Shown: in pieces, positions 21,780-33,252 of the stretch
Layout: each line of letters opens with the position of its first letter
How positions within the stretch are numbered: position 1 is the stretch's first letter
Source of the DNA: Malus domestica
Taxonomy: Eukaryota; Streptophyta; Magnoliopsida; Rosales; Rosaceae
Reading direction: 5' to 3'
NCBI RefSeq assembly: GCF_042453785.1
Contig: NC_091670.1
Span: forward strand, 39,009,501-39,073,500
DNA length: 64,000 nucleotides
Notes under the pieces: generated by a model
Databases searched by the model: none
Seen by the model: only the letters and a program-made list of their open reading frames with translations
What the model was told of the DNA's origin: nothing
Made by a program: the position numbers and the translations under genes

Positions 21780-21937
21780 CACTGAATACTACAAATGGCA
21801 CCAAGTTCAGGATATTCAAGAATGAGTGGGGTGAGAGCTAGGGAAAAAATGGCTACATTTGAATTCTTAGAGATGCTGGCCCTCCTAAAGGTCTTTGTGG
21901 CCTTGCTACAACGGCTTCCTACCCAATTGTAGATTGA
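21780..21937 (+). pseudogene. Cysteine-protease 3' end relic (unit B)
   Basis: Counterpart of the relic at 15048. It has a TAG at 'gagagctaggg' and a TGA in the following codons, then ends S-Y-P-I-V-D before TGA. Its differences from A are shared with the unit C relic. Confidence 0.75.
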
Positions 21938-22815
21938 TCGTGTCGGCTTCAAAGGCTACAATTAAGTGCGTAAATCTAATTTTCTTCTCAATATTGAGAA
22001 AGCTCCGTTGATAAAAAAGGGCTTGTATTTTGTATCTGATTAGCATAACTGAAGACGGCATCAAGTTGTTTTGAAAAGAATATAATTAAGTGTGTGGATC
22101 TAATTTTCTTTTCATTTAGGTGTGCAGAATTTTATCTCAAAATACCTCGATTCTCTAGACTTAAAATTTTAGATAGTTCTTCCACTTGATGAAGTTGAAA
22201 CTTGATATACATTTGAGCAATTTTTATCAATTAGCTGAGCATAAAATTAATTCAGAAGATCTGCAACCTCAAGAGAATTAGTTTTGAAAAGCACACTAAA
22301 TTACATGAAGAACACTTTGAGTGCCAGTCGAGCAACTCTGAGTTGGATGGCCACTGCATTGACTTACCATTGTTAGTACTTGGATTTCAAAAAATCATCA
22401 TCGAATACTGGAGTTTTACGTTTAAATTTCATGAACCTGACCCCTTCCGTATGAACACGGTATGAGGTTCACACACCTTTAATGGAAACGGTATGAGGTT
22501 CACTGCTGCAGATTGGTAAATTTGTAGTCATCAGCACCTTTAATGGAAACTAAGGGCCAAAGGGCAAAGACTTCAGCAAATAGACCAAGGACTTGTAGTC
22601 ATCAGACCCTTGGGTCATCAATGGATCCTTCGAACTTCTTTGTGCACAAACTCCACGGCGAAAACAAAACAAGCGTAGCATTCGGGCTAGACTGATTGAT
22701 GAAGTTTACCGTGAGCCATCAACCTGTGGAATGTGCCTGGAAATTTGGCTCCCTTCCAAATTCCCATCCTAACAATTTCAACAAAGTGCACATGCAGGCA
22801 ATCCCGAACGCCTTC

Positions 22816-22823
22816 TATATAAA
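22816..22823 (+). promoter_or_regulatory. TATA box, protease gene B
   Basis: TATATAAA, same spacing to the ATG as in gene A. Confidence 0.7.
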
Positions 22824-22917
22824 CCGGTAATATCATGCTTGCTTCTTCACATCCAGCTTGCCAATCACTACTTGAAACAAAGCCATTGTCGACACAGAGC
22901 GCCCTCTCATCACTGCA

Positions 22918-24080
22918 ATGGCTTTTGAAAGAAACCTTTTGATTGTTACTATACTCATCACCTTGGGGACCTTGGCATCTGAAGCCACGTCCCGCACATT
23001 GTACCAAGCTTCCATTGCTGCAAAACATGAGCAGTGGATGAAAAAGCATGGACGCGTTTACCAGGACAGTGCGGAGAAGGAAAGGCGTTTCCAGATATTA
23101 AAAAACAATGTGGAGTTTGTCGAGAAATTCAACAGTGAAGGGAACATGACTTACAGCCTTTGCGTCAACCGATTTTCGGATATGAGCTATGACGAATTCC
23201 TCAGGTATTATACTGGATACAAGCAGCCCACTGAATCAACCTCATCCGCAGATGCATCATTTACGTACGAAAACCTAAGCCCGACGGATGTTCCCTCAAG
23301 CATTGACTGGAGGGACAATGGAGCTGTTACTCCAGTAAAAGATCAAGGGCGCTGTGGTAAGAGCACCAACCACCATATTAATATGGGGCTAAGTACATAT
23401 ATATGTATTGCATTAATTACTTTCTTCTTGCATTCATTCCTACGGAAATTAATTCATATCCGTTTGTTCAAATACATGCAGGTTGTTGCTGGGCATTTTC
23501 TGCAGTGGCAGCAGTCGAAGGGATTACCCAAATCAAAACTGGCAAATTGATCTCACTGTCTGAGCAACAGCTTGTGAGCTGTGATACAGATAACAACAGG
23601 GGCTGCCAAGGTGGTTGGATGGTTAATGCCTTTGCATACATTCAACAAAACGGAGGAATTGCCAGTGAAGAAAATTACCCATACCAGAGTTTAGATGGCA
23701 GTGAAGGAACATGTGATATGAACAAGGCAAATGAGGCTGCTGCCCGGATAACTAGTTATGCAGAGGTACCTCCCAACAGTGAAACCGATCTACTCAAGGC
23801 TGTGTCCATGCAACCAGTCTCCGTTGCCATCAATATGTCACCAGCCTTTCAGCATTATTCAGGCGGGGTGTTCACCGGTGATGATTGTGGGACATCATTG
23901 GACCACGCTGTTACCGTCATTGGGTATGGGACAACTGATGATGGCACCCCCTATTGGTTAATCAAGAATTCATGGTCCGATACGTGGGGTGAGAATGGCT
24001 ACATGAAGATTCTTAGAAACGCTGAAGCCCCAGGTGGTGTTTGTAGCCTCGCTACGAAAGCTTCCTATCCGACTATGTAA
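22918..24080 (+). CDS. Papain-family cysteine protease B (SAG39-like), two exons
   Basis: Exons 22918-23356 and 23482-24080 give 345 residues. The architecture is identical to gene A: signal peptide, I29 prodomain, catalytic Q143, C149, H288 and N309. Only three residue differences from A are apparent: F61L, A125V and P127S. F61 is the Phe of the ERFNIN motif, so B alone in this cluster carries Leu at that prodomain core position (codon 23098-23100). P127S and A125V lie at the pro/mature junction. The mature enzyme should equal A's. The prodomain changes could alter folding or zymogen stability; that is inference. Confidence 0.92.
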
Positions 24081-24216
24081 TGTATTAATGAAGGGGTGGA
24101 ATGAGCTTCTCCACTTTGCCTATAGGTTATAAGTACTACAGACAAAAACCATAGGCTGTGAAAATGCCTGTATTTTGTATTTGCTAAAAGTATGGTTTAT
24201 GAAATTACACTATTTT

Positions 24217-27200
24217 TGTTGTGCTAGGATAACACCAAAACCAATTGGAACCAATTCAAGCTAACCCACAGGAAATTTATCAAATGAAAATGCAAGAACA
24301 AAATATAAAAGACACCACGATTTTAACGAGGTTCCTCAACAGTCAGTGTAACTGGAGTACATCATCGGAGCAGTAGGAGCTCACCCAATAATCCACTATC
24401 AACCAATTGGGAGTTTACAAAGTGTTGGCAATCTCACAACCCAAATAACCCAATACACCCAATAGCTCTCACACACCACAGAAACAAATAGAGAAAGAAA
24501 TATAATGAATAATTTCTTCTCTATACATATAGCTCAAAGTTATTTCAACAACAACTACTTTGGTGGATGATTACTAACCAAATGAAGCAGCATCTTCTTC
24601 TTTCTTTTGGGCTCTCTGCAACTCTCCTTGCTCTCGGCAGCTCTCACTTCTCTCTTCAGAAAAAAATAAGCCCCTTCTTTTTTTTTTTTTCTCTTCATCC
24701 GAAGAAAACCAATAATTATGGCTTTGAAAAAGCCACAAAACAAGGAAACATAATCATGATGCCTCCTCATCATGATGTTCCCTCATCATTATGTCCTTCA
24801 ATCTTTTGTTTTGTTTACTAGCCGAAAGTGAATGCCAAGTTGGCCACTAATTTGGCCATTATCCAACAATCTCCACATTGGCCAAATTCCGAAAACACCA
24901 TTATAAGCCAACCAACACAAAAAACACTCTCAAACACTACCAAGAGAACAACTCATGCTGAGCCAAATGCTCCAAAACTCCTACTGCTAATCACCTTCTT
25001 TATATAGGCAAAATGTGAGCCAAGTTCAAGCAATGAACAAACTTGGCTACACCAACAACCTCATTCAACATATCAGCGGGGTTGTCTTTAGTTGGAATCT
25101 TCTGGAGAATGATTTCTCCTTCACCAACAACTTCACGAACAAAGTGATAACGCACATATATGTGCTTGGTCCTTGCATGGTGAACATGATACTTAGCCAA
25201 ATAAATGGCACTCTGACTATCACAATGCACCTGCACCTGCTTCTGATCCACCCCCAAATCTCTAATCAGCATATGTATCCAAATGGCTTCCTTTATAGCT
25301 TCAGCAACTGCCATATATTCAGCCTCTGTAGTAGACAAGGCAACAGACGACTGCAAAATGGACCTCCAACAAACTGGCCCTTTAGCCATAGTAAACACAT
25401 AGCCTGTAGTAGACTTCCTTCCATCCAGATCACCTGCATAATCTGAATCAACATAACCAACTGCAAAATGACCAATACCAGAGTCATCCCTCTCAAAACA
25501 TAAACCAACATCTTGAATACCATGGAGATACCTCAATATCCACTTAGCTGTTTGCCAATGCTCTTTACTAGGATTATGCATATATCGACTCACCATGCCA
25601 ACTGCATGAGCAATATCCGGTCTAGAGCATACCATTGCATACATCAAACTACCAACCAAATTTGCATATGGTATATTTTTCATTTGCAGCTTCTCCTTAT
25701 CTGCTTTAGGACATTGTAGAAAACTCAATTTAAAATGAGGAGCCAAAGGGGTACTAACCGGTTTGGTTGAATCATGAACTCCAAACTTCTGAATCAACTT
25801 CTCAAGGTATTGTCTTTGATTCAAGCATACCAAACCTTTCTCTTTGTCTCTAGTGATCTCCATGCCAAGGATCTTCTTTGCTTCACCAAGATCCTTCATC
25901 TCGAACTCATTCTTCATTTGCTTCTTCAATTTCTCAATATCTTCGACATTCTTTGAGGCAATCAACAGATCATCAACATATATCAACAAATAAATGAAAG
26001 ACCCATCTTGAAAATTCTTGAAGTACACACAATGATCATATTGACTTCTAGAATAATTTTGGCCTTTCATAAATTTATCAAACCTTAAATACCATTGCCT
26101 TGGAGATTGCTTCAAGCCATAAAGTGATTTCTTCAATTTGCAAAACAAATTCTCCTTCCTTTTCACTGTATACCCATCCGGTTGACACATATAGATCTCT
26201 TCATTCAAATCACCATGTAAGAAAACCGTCTTCACATTAAGTTGCACAAGCTCAAGATCATACTGTGCAACAAGCGCTAACATAATGCGAATTGAGGAGT
26301 GCTTCACAACCGGAGAAAAGATTTCATTGTAGTCAATACCATCATTTTGTGCATACCCTTTAGCAACTAATCTTGCTTTGAATCTCACATTGCTTTTCTC
26401 ATCAGCATCTTCCTTCTTGGCATACACCCATTTGCAAGTGATAGCTTTCTTGCCCTTAGGCAATTTAGCTAACTCCCAAGTCTTGTTCTTCAAGAGAGAA
26501 TTCATCTCATCACCCATGGCATTGCACCACCTCTCATTCTCCTCACTCTCAATGGCTTCCTCGAAATTGGATAGAATATCATCAATGATAATAGGAAGAG
26601 CAAAAGCAACATAGTCACTATACCGGGCTGGCTTGGTAATTTGTCTCTTTCCTCTGTTCTTGGCAATAGACTCTTGAGGTGAAACTTGCTCTTCAACTTG
26701 AATAGAATCTTCAAGTTCAACTTCTTCAACATCCTCATGGTCTCCAACTTCTTCACTTGTAGTGGCTTCGACATCAGCATAAATAAGATTTGAAGTACCA
26801 GAGGCAACTTTCTCAAGCTCCACCTGTTGGACATCTTTCACATTCTTCTCAGAGTCCTTGTACATACTTTCTTCATCAAATGTCACATCTCTACTAATTA
26901 CAAGTTTCTTCATCTCTGGGCACCATAACCGGTAACCTTTGACACCACTACAAAAACAAAGAAAGATAGCCTTTTTGGCTCTAGGATCAAGTTTATTTTC
27001 AGTTACATGAAAATAAGCAGGTGAACCAAAAATACGAATATGATCATAATCAGAAGAAGGTTTTCCAGTCCATACCTCCATTGGTGTCTTACCCTGAATA
27101 GCAGCTGAGGGTAACCGATTGATGATGTGACATGCATAAGTAACTGCCTTTGCCCAAGACGACTTGCTCAAACCCGACTGAGACAACATGCATCTAACCT

Positions 27201-28195
27201 TCTCAAGTAAGGTTCAATTCAATCTTTCTGCAACTCCATTTTGTTGTGGAGTTCCCCGGACACTAAAATGTCTCACAATCCCTTCCTCTTTGCAAACTTT
27301 AAAGAAAGGGTCATATGTGTATTCACCACCATTATCCGATCTCAAAATCTTAATCTTTCTCCCAGTTTGGTTTTCAACCATTTTCTTTCAACCCAAGATA
27401 ATGCTCAACACCCCACTCTTGTGCTTCATAGTGTAGACCCAAGACCTTCTTGAATAATCATCAACAAAAGTCACGAACCAATGTCTACCACTCAAAGAGG
27501 GAGTTTTTGTAGGACCACAAACATCTAAATGCACATAATCAAGAATGCCCTTCGTCTGATGTACTGCAGTACCAAACTTCACTCTAGTTTGCTTTCCTAA
27601 GACACAATGCTCGCATAAATCAAGCTTACAAGTCGTGGCACCTTTTAGAAAACCTTGTTTCACAAGCCCTTGTAGAGCTTTCTCACCGGCATGGCCTAAT
27701 CTCATATGCCACAGTCTAGTAGTATCAGAATCATATGTGCCCATATTTTCTGAGACTACAGATGTTTCACCTGTCACAGTGCTTCCTTGCAATAAATACA
27801 AATGGCCACATCGAGGAGCTTTCATCACAACAAGTGCACCATAAGTAACTTTCAATGTCTGTCCATCTGAATGAAACCTGAAGCCCTTGGATTCCAAAGT
27901 ACCCAAAGAAATAAGATTTTTCTTCAAATTCGGTACATACCGAACACCTGTCAACTCTTTAACCATGCCATCATGCAACTTCAAACGAACTATACCAATC
28001 CTTTTTGTTGTGCAATGATTGTCATCTCCCATGAACACAACGCCACCATTAAACTCTTTCAAGCTTGAAAACCAATCCTTGTGAGGAGTCATATGATGAG
28101 TACAACCCGTATCCAACACCCACTTAGTAGCACAATCAAATGATGAGGAAGTGGTTAAAGCAAAATCAAAAAAAATCTGTTTCAACCTTAGCAAC
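24217..28195 (-). mobile_element. 5'-truncated Copia retrotransposon, unit B
   Basis: Duplicate of the unit A element: 3' LTR 24217-24868, then RNase H, RT, integrase and protease going right. It has the same truncation point and the same TGA near 27385. Private damage is a TGA near 27213, where copy A has an Arg CGA codon. Unlike A, its RNase H C-terminus is open to its natural end at 25000. Confidence 0.92.
25000..27189 (-). pseudogene. Copia pol: RT and RNase H (unit B)
   Basis: A 729-codon frame beginning inside the integrase after the private TGA. It carries the same RT and RNase H motifs as copy A, including Y-V-D-D. It reaches a natural C-terminus about 40 codons beyond where copy A stops. 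Confidence 0.88.
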
Positions 28196-28197
28196 AT
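27388..28197 (-). pseudogene. Copia pol: protease and N-terminal integrase (unit B)
   Basis: Like 20708-21466, but the Trp after S-R-R-S is intact, so the frame runs 17 codons further, to a TGA that copy A shares. One Trp-to-Cys difference (V-W-G-P to V-C-G-P) lies in the integrase core. Confidence 0.85.
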
Positions 28198-28509
28198 TCA
28201 ATCAACCATCAGCAGCCTTGCAGCTGCTTTCCGTTCCATTCCAAGTGAAAGCCAAAATAGTCGATTTGATACTTATGAGTGGTTGGAGTAAAATATGGCA
28301 AGAGATGCTGCATTTTGCCGTTATTGCTATATTTTCAAATGAAAACGGGAGATGTTGGCAGTGATGTCTTCACTGAAAAGGATTTTTAATGTAACTTGTT
28401 TGTATTGATAAATTATGGACGATATTACTAAATTGAAATGGTTGTTTCCCTTTTTTTAAACTTTGCACTCTTTTAAATTCGCCCCTCCCCCTACTAATTC
28501 CTGGCTTCG

Positions 28510-28668
28510 CCACTGAATACTACAAATGGCACCAAGTTCAGGATATTCAAGAATGAATGGGGTGAGAGCTAGGGAAAAAATGGCTACATTTGAATTCTTA
28601 GAGATGCTGGCCCTCCTAAAGGTCTTTGTGGCCTTGCTACAACGGCTTCCTACCCAATTGTAGATTGA
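28510..28668 (+). pseudogene. Cysteine-protease 3' end relic (unit C)
   Basis: Third copy of the 15048 relic, nearly identical to the B copy, with the same internal TAG and TGA. Confidence 0.75.
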
Positions 28669-29488
28669 TCGTATCGGCTTCAAAGGCTACAATTAAGTGC
28701 GTAAATCTAATTTTCTTCTCAATATTGAGAAAGCTCCGTTGATAAAAAAGGGCTTGTATTTTGTATCTGATTAGCATAACTGAAGACGGCATCAAGTTGT
28801 TTTGAAAAGAATATAATTAAGTGTGTGGATCTAATTTTCTTTTCATTTAGGTGTGCAGAGTTTTATCTCAAAATACCTCGATTCTCTAGACTTAAAATTT
28901 TAGATAGTTTTTCCACTTGATGAAGTTGAAACTTGATATACATTTGAGCAATTTTTATCAATTAGCTGAGCATCAAATTAATTCAGAAGATCTGCAACCT
29001 CAAGAGAATTAGTTTTGAAAAGCACACTAAATTACATGAAGAACACTTTGAGTGCCAGTCGAGCAACTCTGAGTTGGAGGGCCACTGCATTGACTTACTA
29101 TTGTTAGTACTTGGATTTCAAAAACATCATCATCAAATACTGGAGTTTTACGTTTAAATTTCATGAACCTGACCCCAATTCCGTATGAACACGGTATGAG
29201 GTTCACACACCTTTAATGGAAACTAAAGGCCAGAGGGCTAAGACTTCAGCAAATAGACCAAGGACTTGTAGTCATCAGACCCTTGAGTCATCAATGGATC
29301 CTTCGAACTTCTTTGTGCACAAACTCCACGGCGAAAACAAAACAAGCGTAGCATTCGGGCTAGACTGATTGATGAAGTTTACCGTGAATCATCAACCTGT
29401 GGAATGTGCCTGGAAATTTGGCTCCCTTCCAAATTCCCATCCTAACAATTTCAACAAAGTGCACATGCAGGACATCCCGAACGTCTTC

Positions 29489-29496
29489 TATATAAA
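29489..29496 (+). promoter_or_regulatory. TATA box, protease gene C
   Basis: TATATAAA, same spacing to the ATG as A and B. The region about 300 bp further up lacks a roughly 62-bp repeat present in A and B. Confidence 0.7.
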
Positions 29497-29590
29497 CCGG
29501 TAATATCATGCTTGCTTCTTCACATCCAGCTTGCCAATCACTACTTGAAACAAAGCCATTGTCGACACAGAGCGCCCTCTCATCACTGCA

Positions 29591-30752
29591 ATGGCTTTTG
29601 AAAGAAACCTTTTGATTGTTACCATACTCATCACCTTGGGGACCTTGGCATCTGAAGCCACGTCCCGCACATTGTACCAAGCTTCCATTGCTGCAAAACA
29701 TGAGCAGTGGATGAAAAAGCATGGACGCGTTTACCAGGACAGCGCAGAGAAGGAAAGGCGTTTCCAGATATTCAAAAACAATGTGGAGTTTGTCGAGAAA
29801 TTCAACAGTGAAGGGAACATGACTTACAGCCTATCCATCAACCGATTTTCGGATATGACCTATGACGAATTCCTCAGGCATTATACTGGATACAAGCAGC
29901 CCACTGAATCAACCTCATCTGCAGCTGCATCGTTTACATACGAAAACCTAAGCCCGGCTGATGTTCCCCAAAGCATTGACTGGAGGGAGAAGAGTGCTGT
30001 TACTCCAATAAAATTTCAAGGGAGCTGTGGTAAGAGCACCAACCGCCATATTAACATAGGGCTAATCTTCCTTGTACATATGTATGTATTGCATTAATTA
30101 CTTTCTTCGTGCATTCATTCCTACGGAAATTAATTCATATCCGTTTGTTCGAATACATGCAGGTTGTTGCTGGGCATTTGCCGCAGTGGCAGCAGTCGAA
30201 GGGATTACCCAAATCAAAACTGGCAAATTGATCTCACTGTCTGAACAACAACTTGTGAACTGTGATACAGAAGTTAACGAGGGCTGCCAAGGTGGTCGGG
30301 CAGTTAATGCCTTTGCATACATTCAACGAAACGGAGGAATCACCAGTGAAGAAAACTACCCATACCAGGGTTTAGATGGCACATGTGATATGAACAAAGC
30401 AAATGAGGCTGCTGCCCACATAACTGGTTATGCAGAGGTACCTCCCAACAGTGAAACCGATCTACTCAAGGCTGTGTCCATGCAACCAGTCTCGGTTTCC
30501 ATCCACGCCTCACCAGCCTTTCAGCATTATTCAGGCGGGGTGTTCACCGGTGATGATTGTGGGACAAAATTGAACCACGCTGTTACCATCATTGGGTATG
30601 GGACAACTGAAGATGGCACCCCCTATTGGTTAATCAAGAATTCATGGTCTGATACGTGGGGTGAGAATGGCTACATGAAGATTCTTAGAAACGCTGATGC
30701 CCCAGGTGGTGTTTGTGGCCTCGCTATAAGACCTTGCTATCCGACTATGTAA
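29591..30752 (+). CDS. Papain-family cysteine protease C, two exons
   Basis: Exons 29591-30029 and 30163-30752 give 342 residues, three fewer than A because of a short loop deletion before a conserved Cys (D-G-T-C-D). Signal peptide and ERFNIN helix are intact. The catalytic residues are present: Q143, C149, H285 and N306. It differs from its paralogues just before the oxyanion Gln: K-F-Q-G instead of K-D-Q-G. It also differs after the active-site Cys (W-A-F-A for W-A-F-S) and at the C-terminus (A-I-R-P-C-Y, adding a Cys). It is likely functional, perhaps with altered activity. It is closest to gene D in the C-terminal half. Confidence 0.9.
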
Positions 30753-30940
30753 TGTATTAATCAAAGGGCGGAGTGAGCTTCTCCACTTTGCCTATAGGTT
30801 ATAAGTACTACAGACAAAACCCATAGGCTGTGAAAATGCCCATATTTTGTACTTGCAAAAAGTATGTTCTATGAAATTACATTATTTTACCTTTATATTC
30901 AACAATGAATTTTCCTACCCTGCTTAGGCTAAATTAATAA

Positions 30941-31199
30941 CCACAGCTGCAACGGCAGTTTGCTGGATTACGCCTTTGAATACATATAGCAAAACCGAGC
31001 AAGTGACAAAACGAGCATGCTTCCCAGATAACCGGCTATGGAACATGCCTCCACAGTGAAAACGACCTATTGAAGGCCGTGTCTCCATGACGAGCCTTTC
31101 AGTTTCCTATGGTGGGATTTTCTCCAATGATCGTGGGAAAGAACTGAACCATGCATTTGCAACCATCGGGTAAGGAGAGAATAAAGACGGCACCAACCA
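30941..31199 (+). pseudogene. Cysteine-protease exon 2 relic after gene C
   Basis: Degenerate match to the middle of exon 2: an A-F-E-Y-I-like block, 'ggttatgg...acagtgaaaacgacctattgaaggccgtgtctcc' matching the [10 protein letters not shown] segment, and 'gaactgaaccatgcatttgcaaccatcggg' matching the active-site His region. Stops and frameshifts are frequent. Sister relics follow at 46350 and 49707. Confidence 0.7.
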
Positions 31200-31891
31200 T
31201 TTGCAGAAACATGACATATCTTTGTCGGCTGGCTATGGATTCTTCTTTTCAAACTATCTAAACTATTGATATAATCAAGGGGTTGAGAGATCATCTCGAC
31301 TTCTCCTAACAAACCAAAACTACCAGGCTTCGCCTATAGCCAAGAAAATTTCTTGTAGTAGCTAATCTATACCATTCAATAAACTTTCGGGATCTTATAA
31401 AACAATATTGAAAACAGGATAATATATGCATTTCATTTGGTATAGATATTTAATGATATGGATAACCGAAAATGAGTTCTAACAACAACATTAACAGAAC
31501 AAAATGGATATTCAAACAAAAAAAAAAATTAGCCTTTCCAAATGAAACAATACAGAAAGTATAATGAGAAATAAGTTTGAAATTCTGCCACTGTTCACAA
31601 TAATAGGCTAATAGACATCATTACCTTACATGCCATTACACTTATCTAATAAACTGTATGAAATAGACGGAACCAGGCACAACTAACTAATAAGCTTAAT
31701 CTCCTTCCGTTTGCTTAGTTACTATCCACAACATACATCACTTTAAAGAACAAATATATGGCAAATGACATTTTATCGTAGTGACAGAAAACAATCATGT
31801 TTATGCACTCTATTGCGGATTCAATCCCTACCGATCTCTCTCTCACCTAACAACTAACAATTTAACAATTTAACTTACTAACCATATCAAC
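31200..31891. other. Duplicated non-coding flank
   Basis: No gene seen. 31473-31680 is similar to 49948-50172, which reaches the 3' end of the plastid L34 gene. 31688-31890 is similar to 7598-7810. The block is thus a patchwork of protease-unit flanks. Confidence 0.6.
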
Positions 31892-32068
31892 TGTTGAGAA
31901 ATCTACGAATCAAATCCCTGATTGTTGTATATTTACCTTATGTATATTTACTTAGTTAGGAAGTCAACTCCTTCTTTCATGGAGTTAATCATGTATAATC
32001 TATGTATATATTTTACTTCCCCGTTCATATCAATAATATACAGAAAATTCAAACCTTCGGTTCTTATG

Positions 32069-32080
32069 ATGGTATCAGAG
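32069..32080 (+). promoter_or_regulatory. Copia primer-binding site (tRNA-Met)
   Basis: TGGTATCAGAGC directly follows the LTR-like segment. Confidence 0.75.
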
Positions 32081-32877
32081 CCCCTTCATGGTGGCTCCTG
32101 ATTTTCCTTTTTGATTCATGTGCTTTTGAAGCTTTCAAGAGAAAGATATTTTTTTCCTTGTCTTGAATCACAATTTAATCATGGGAATGGGAGAAAATTC
32201 AAACATCAACTCCAATTCTATCTCCGATCAGCAGACGCATCTTTTCAAATTGCTTGCTGGGCTCACACCAGAACAACTTCAACAGCTTATAGCAGCTATA
32301 TCCATGGTAAAATTACAAAAATCAAAAAATTGCAATACATTTGCAAATACGGCAGGTCAAGTTTTTTATGAGTTTCCATCAATTAATTTTGTATCTTCTA
32401 ATACATGAATTTTGGATAGTGGAGCGATGGATCACATTACATCCGACTCTTCTTCCATGCCTTCAGTTAATTTACCCACTGTTTCATCTGCTCCTATTTC
32501 TTCAATTGGCTCGATACTTTTGACAAGAATATCACTTTGAACAATACTCTTTGTGTTCCCTCATTCCGTCTTAATTTGGTGTCTACCAGCAAAGTCACTA
32601 AATCTTCAAATTGTTATGTCATTCTCTTTCCTGACTTTTGTGTTTTATAGGACTTGGCTACATGGAGGATAATTGGCTTGGGTAAACAGCAAGGCGGTCT
32701 TTATTACATGTCACCACTAGACACATCCCCGACAACTCCCCTTTCATGTCATGTTTCCCACACATCTAGTATATGGCATTGACATCTTGGTCATCCTTCA
32801 CCGACTCGACTCAAATTACTTTCCAATTTGCTTCCTTCTGGTACTGTTTCTATTGAACATAATAGTGATGTTGGCCC

Positions 32878-33252
32878 ATGGCTAAACATACAAGATTACC
32901 TTTTTCATTAAGTTCCATCTCTTCTACTGTGCCCTTTGCTTTATTACATTGTGATATTTGGGGTCCTCACAAACTTAAATCTAATTATGGGGCACGTTAC
33001 TTTCTTACCATTGTTGATGATTACACAAGGTGCAGTTGGGTATTTTTGATAACCCATAAGTCTAAAACACAATCCCTCATAAAATCCTTTGTCACCTTCA
33101 TTCATAGTCAATTTAGTACCACCATTAAAGCAATAAGGTCCGATAATGAAGCGGAATTTATCTCATTACGAGATTTTTTCCTTGATAGTGAGGTTGAATT
33201 TCAACTTTCATGTGTTTACACTCCACAACAAAATGGAGTAATTGAACGCTAG
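32878..33252 (+). pseudogene. Copia integrase fragment
   Basis: A 124-codon frame with the integrase core: H-C-D-I-W-G-P, V-D-D-Y-T-R, I-R-S-D-N-x-x-E-F and T-P-Q-Q-N-G-V-I-E-R, where a TAG follows. A further core part continues in another frame (33392-33898) with R-C-I-F-V-G-Y and a C-terminal Pro-rich stretch. Confidence 0.85.

Larger units (their letters stand above)
21465..28195 (+). repeat. Tandem duplication unit B (protease + Copia)
   Basis: Same content and order as unit A, about 6.73 kb. The first about 0.6 kb resembles unit C, and the remainder resembles unit A. Confidence 0.9.
28196..30890 (+). repeat. Tandem unit C (protease only, empty Copia site)
   Basis: Begins with the same 'attcaatcaacc' joint as unit B and follows the same order up to the protease 3' UTR. 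At 'gaaattacattatttt', where A and B have the Copia LTR, it continues into 'acctttatattcaac'. That sequence is also found after the fourth gene (49660), so it is the unoccupied ancestral arrangement. Confidence 0.85.
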
